Below the pieces are notes generated by a model that saw only the letters and a list, made by a program, of their open reading frames with translations, made no database searches and was not told the DNA's origin. From Bacteroidota bacterium (GTDB lineage Bacteria > Bacteroidota > Bacteroidia > Chitinophagales > Chitinophagaceae): a stretch of 64,000 nt of DNA. The stretch is from the NCBI GenBank assembly GCA_028876495.1, contig JAGWRO010000089.1, positions 176,598 through 240,597 on the forward strand, given 5' to 3'. Position numbers and translations under genes: made by a program. Within the stretch, counting starts at the first letter, position 1, and every line of letters starts with the position of its first letter. This document shows, piece after piece, positions 62,792 to 64,000 of the stretch.

Positions 62792-63763
62792 TTACTGTTG
62801 CATTTTCATATATTTTTCCAGTATGGCTGAAATCTCTTCATCGGACATCAATTTAGTAAGATAATACTGTGAACCTTTGTCATCGTCTTTCCATTCGTTA
62901 TTTCCGCCATGAATTATAATGTGCCCTCTCTTTAGACTAAAATACGGGTTAGCTCCACGAATAGCAACTAACACGGTCGTTTCATCCCAACTGGATCTTC
63001 CCGCTCTATCTTCCTTTGCTTTTGGGATACAAAATGCAAATACATCTTTTACAGGACCTGAAACTAAAGTATCATGAACAAGTCCCAGGCCGGTTTTGAT
63101 ATCTTTACCAATTTCAAATCCACTGAAGATAATTGGCGTTGGCCAATTATTGAAAACATGTGCAGAAGCCGTAGAATCTATTAGAAGATTATATTCGCGC
63201 CCTTTCGGGAAACCTCCTGCCATTGATACCAATTTGGTTACTTTTCTTTTTACCAGTTCACTTCCGGTTAATTTGGAAAACTGGTCTGGTTTTGAATTTA
63301 GCAGGTTTGAAAGGTTGGTAAGAAAACCAATACTTACTATAGTAACGCTGTGGTCGGGCTGTTGGGAAAGTATTTTACGGTAAATATTGATTGCGTCAGG
63401 AACTTCAGCGGTAGATGTTATGGTATGAGGATATTTAGACAACAACATCTGAGGCCATTTTTGCCATGCGCCGATATTGGCTGCTTTGCCTTTTGGTGCC
63501 CCGATTGGTAAATCCGGCCTTCCAAAAAAGGTATTGAGAACGTTGATTGTTGGAGCTACAAATTCGTTTTTATTAGAAGCCAGGATGGCAAGCGGAATTG
63601 CTTCGCCTTTATTGGCCAATGCGTGTAAAACAGCCACTGCTCCTACGTCGTCATAATCAGGGCCTATATCGGTGTCTAAAATTACAGGTACTGCATGTAA
63701 TGAACGCTGCGAATAAATCAGGAAATGCATCGCAGTAAACAAACAAATAAAAAGGAATTTCAT
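62792..63763 (-). CDS. Exported nucleoside hydrolase-like protein
   Basis: A 323-residue protein of the inosine-uridine nucleoside N-ribohydrolase fold. Signal peptide about 1-24. The calcium-binding motif DTDIGPDYDDVGA at about 30-42 and VTIVSIGFLTNLSNLL near 145 are present. It would cut N-ribosyl bonds of nucleosides in the periplasm. Several secreted Bacteroidota members are uncharacterised, so the substrate remains open. Confidence 0.9.
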   Translation of the reverse strand: MKFLFICLFTAMHFLIYSQRSLHAVPVILDTDIGPDYDDVGAVAVLHALANKGEAIPLAILASNKNEFVAPTINVLNTFFGRPDLPIGAPKGKAANIGAWQKWPQMLLSKYPHTITSTAEVPDAINIYRKILSQQPDHSVTIVSIGFLTNLSNLLNSKPDQFSKLTGSELVKRKVTKLVSMAGGFPKGREYNLLIDSTASAHVFNNWPTPIIFSGFEIGKDIKTGLGLVHDTLVSGPVKDVFAFCIPKAKEDRAGRSSWDETTVLVAIRGANPYFSLKRGHIIIHGGNNEWKDDDKGSQYYLTKLMSDEEISAILEKYMKMQQ

Positions 63764-63812
63764 TTTGGTAAGTTAAACAAAGAAATGAAATTGAATATCA
63801 TTTTTTACAAAA

Positions 63813-63840
63813 AAGCACCCTGCAGTAATGCAAAGTGCTT
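63813..63840 (-). terminator. Terminator-like hairpin
   Basis: Stem AAGCAC/GTGCTT with inner stem TGCA/TGCA and a 2-nt internal loop on each side; T-rich on the minus strand afterwards. Confidence 0.65.
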
Positions 63841-63877
63841 ATCATTAAATTTTGTTGTGTTTATTTCCTCTTAAAAA

Positions 63878-63898
63878 ACCACCGCCTTGGGCGGTGGT
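63878..63898 (-). terminator. Strong rho-independent terminator
   Basis: A perfect 9-bp GC-rich stem ACCACCGCC/GGCGGTGGT with a 3-nt loop and six T on the minus strand. It ends a transcript that enters from beyond the right edge. Confidence 0.9.
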
Positions 63899-64000
63899 AA
63901 TGTACTGAGGGCTATGCCTTAATTTTGTTAGATGTCAGAGAATAAATATAGGAAGCTATCGCATGTAGTGTATAAATGCGATTACCACATAGTTTGGACA

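Larger units (their letters stand above)
63764..64000. other. Right-edge non-coding region with two minus-strand terminators
   Basis: It contains two terminator-like hairpins and, further right, a 7-bp hairpin (ATCGCAT 63958-63964, ATGCGAT 63976-63982). On the minus strand one frame is open from the edge to a TAG at 63912-63914, 14 bases before the second terminator. So the region could hold the tail of a protein gene or the 3' end of a non-coding RNA. I cannot decide. Confidence 0.35.

Noticed and set aside
1..64000. tRNA, rRNA, CRISPR arrays, transposases, phage genes
   Set aside because: None was recognised by eye in spacers or frames; a tRNA scan would be needed to exclude a tRNA formally, but the spacers are mostly short and AT-rich.

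Overview
The window looks like the chromosome of a Gram-negative Bacteroidota, most likely in or near the Chitinophagaceae. The evidence is AT-rich DNA, TAnnTTTG-type -7 promoter boxes with no recognisable Shine-Dalgarno sequences, a PorP/SprF protein beside a secreted protein with a gliding-type C-terminal sorting domain (type IX secretion), Kdo transferase, bacillithiol synthesis (BshC), and Bacteroidota-style LeuRS, L,D-transpeptidase and DUF6132 proteins. I saw no rRNA, tRNA, CRISPR array, insertion sequence or phage gene. The genus call is inference.

Layout. 0-3.6 kb: leuS and a DUF202 membrane protein. 3.6-9.7 kb (minus): a sulfane-sulfur locus with thioredoxin, three single-domain rhodaneses, a metallo-beta-lactamase/rhodanese fusion (persulfide dioxygenase type), DUF6132, two TauE/SafE exporters, DUF1634, a methyltransferase and a Crp/Fnr regulator. 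9.7-12.4 kb (minus): PASTA protein, ddl and an L,D-transpeptidase. 12.8-22 kb (plus): recG, a large PKD/type IX-secreted protein with PorP/SprF, proC and a TlpA-like protein. 22-23.3 kb: waaA. 23.4-31 kb (plus): nucleotide-sugar genes (DegT aminotransferase, UDP-Glc dehydrogenase, UXS-type decarboxylase, a TviB/TviC-like pair, rfbC, rfbD). 31-40 kb: bshC, then purK and purE on either side of a three-gene RND efflux operon. 40-59 kb: a beta-mannan/galactomannan utilisation region. 59-64 kb (minus): transglutaminase / alpha-E / circularly permuted ATP-grasp cluster and a nucleoside hydrolase.

How the genes work together. In the sulfur locus the MBL-rhodanese protein and rhodaneses would move and oxidise persulfide sulfur while TauE proteins export sulfite or related anions. 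Three promoters there carry the same Fnr-type half-sites (consensus GTAAC-N4-GTTAC), each centred exactly 36.5 bp upstream of the last base of the putative -7 TTTG element. That fits class II activation by the Crp/Fnr protein encoded in the same locus. In the mannan region GH26 mannanase, Na+/sugar symporter, GH130 mannosylglucose phosphorylase and cellobiose/mannobiose 2-epimerase form the known mannobiose catabolic operon. GH27, GH3, a CE2-like esterase, GH88 and a 724-residue unassigned glycosidase extend it, with no SusC/SusD pair in the window.

Other notable signals are an apparent ATT start codon for recG; degenerate 7-bp tandem repeats both in spacers and inside coding sequence (leuS, waaA); a 12-copy 8-bp tandem array; a decayed gene fragment in the mannan region; and a nine-glutamine C-terminal tail on the transglutaminase.
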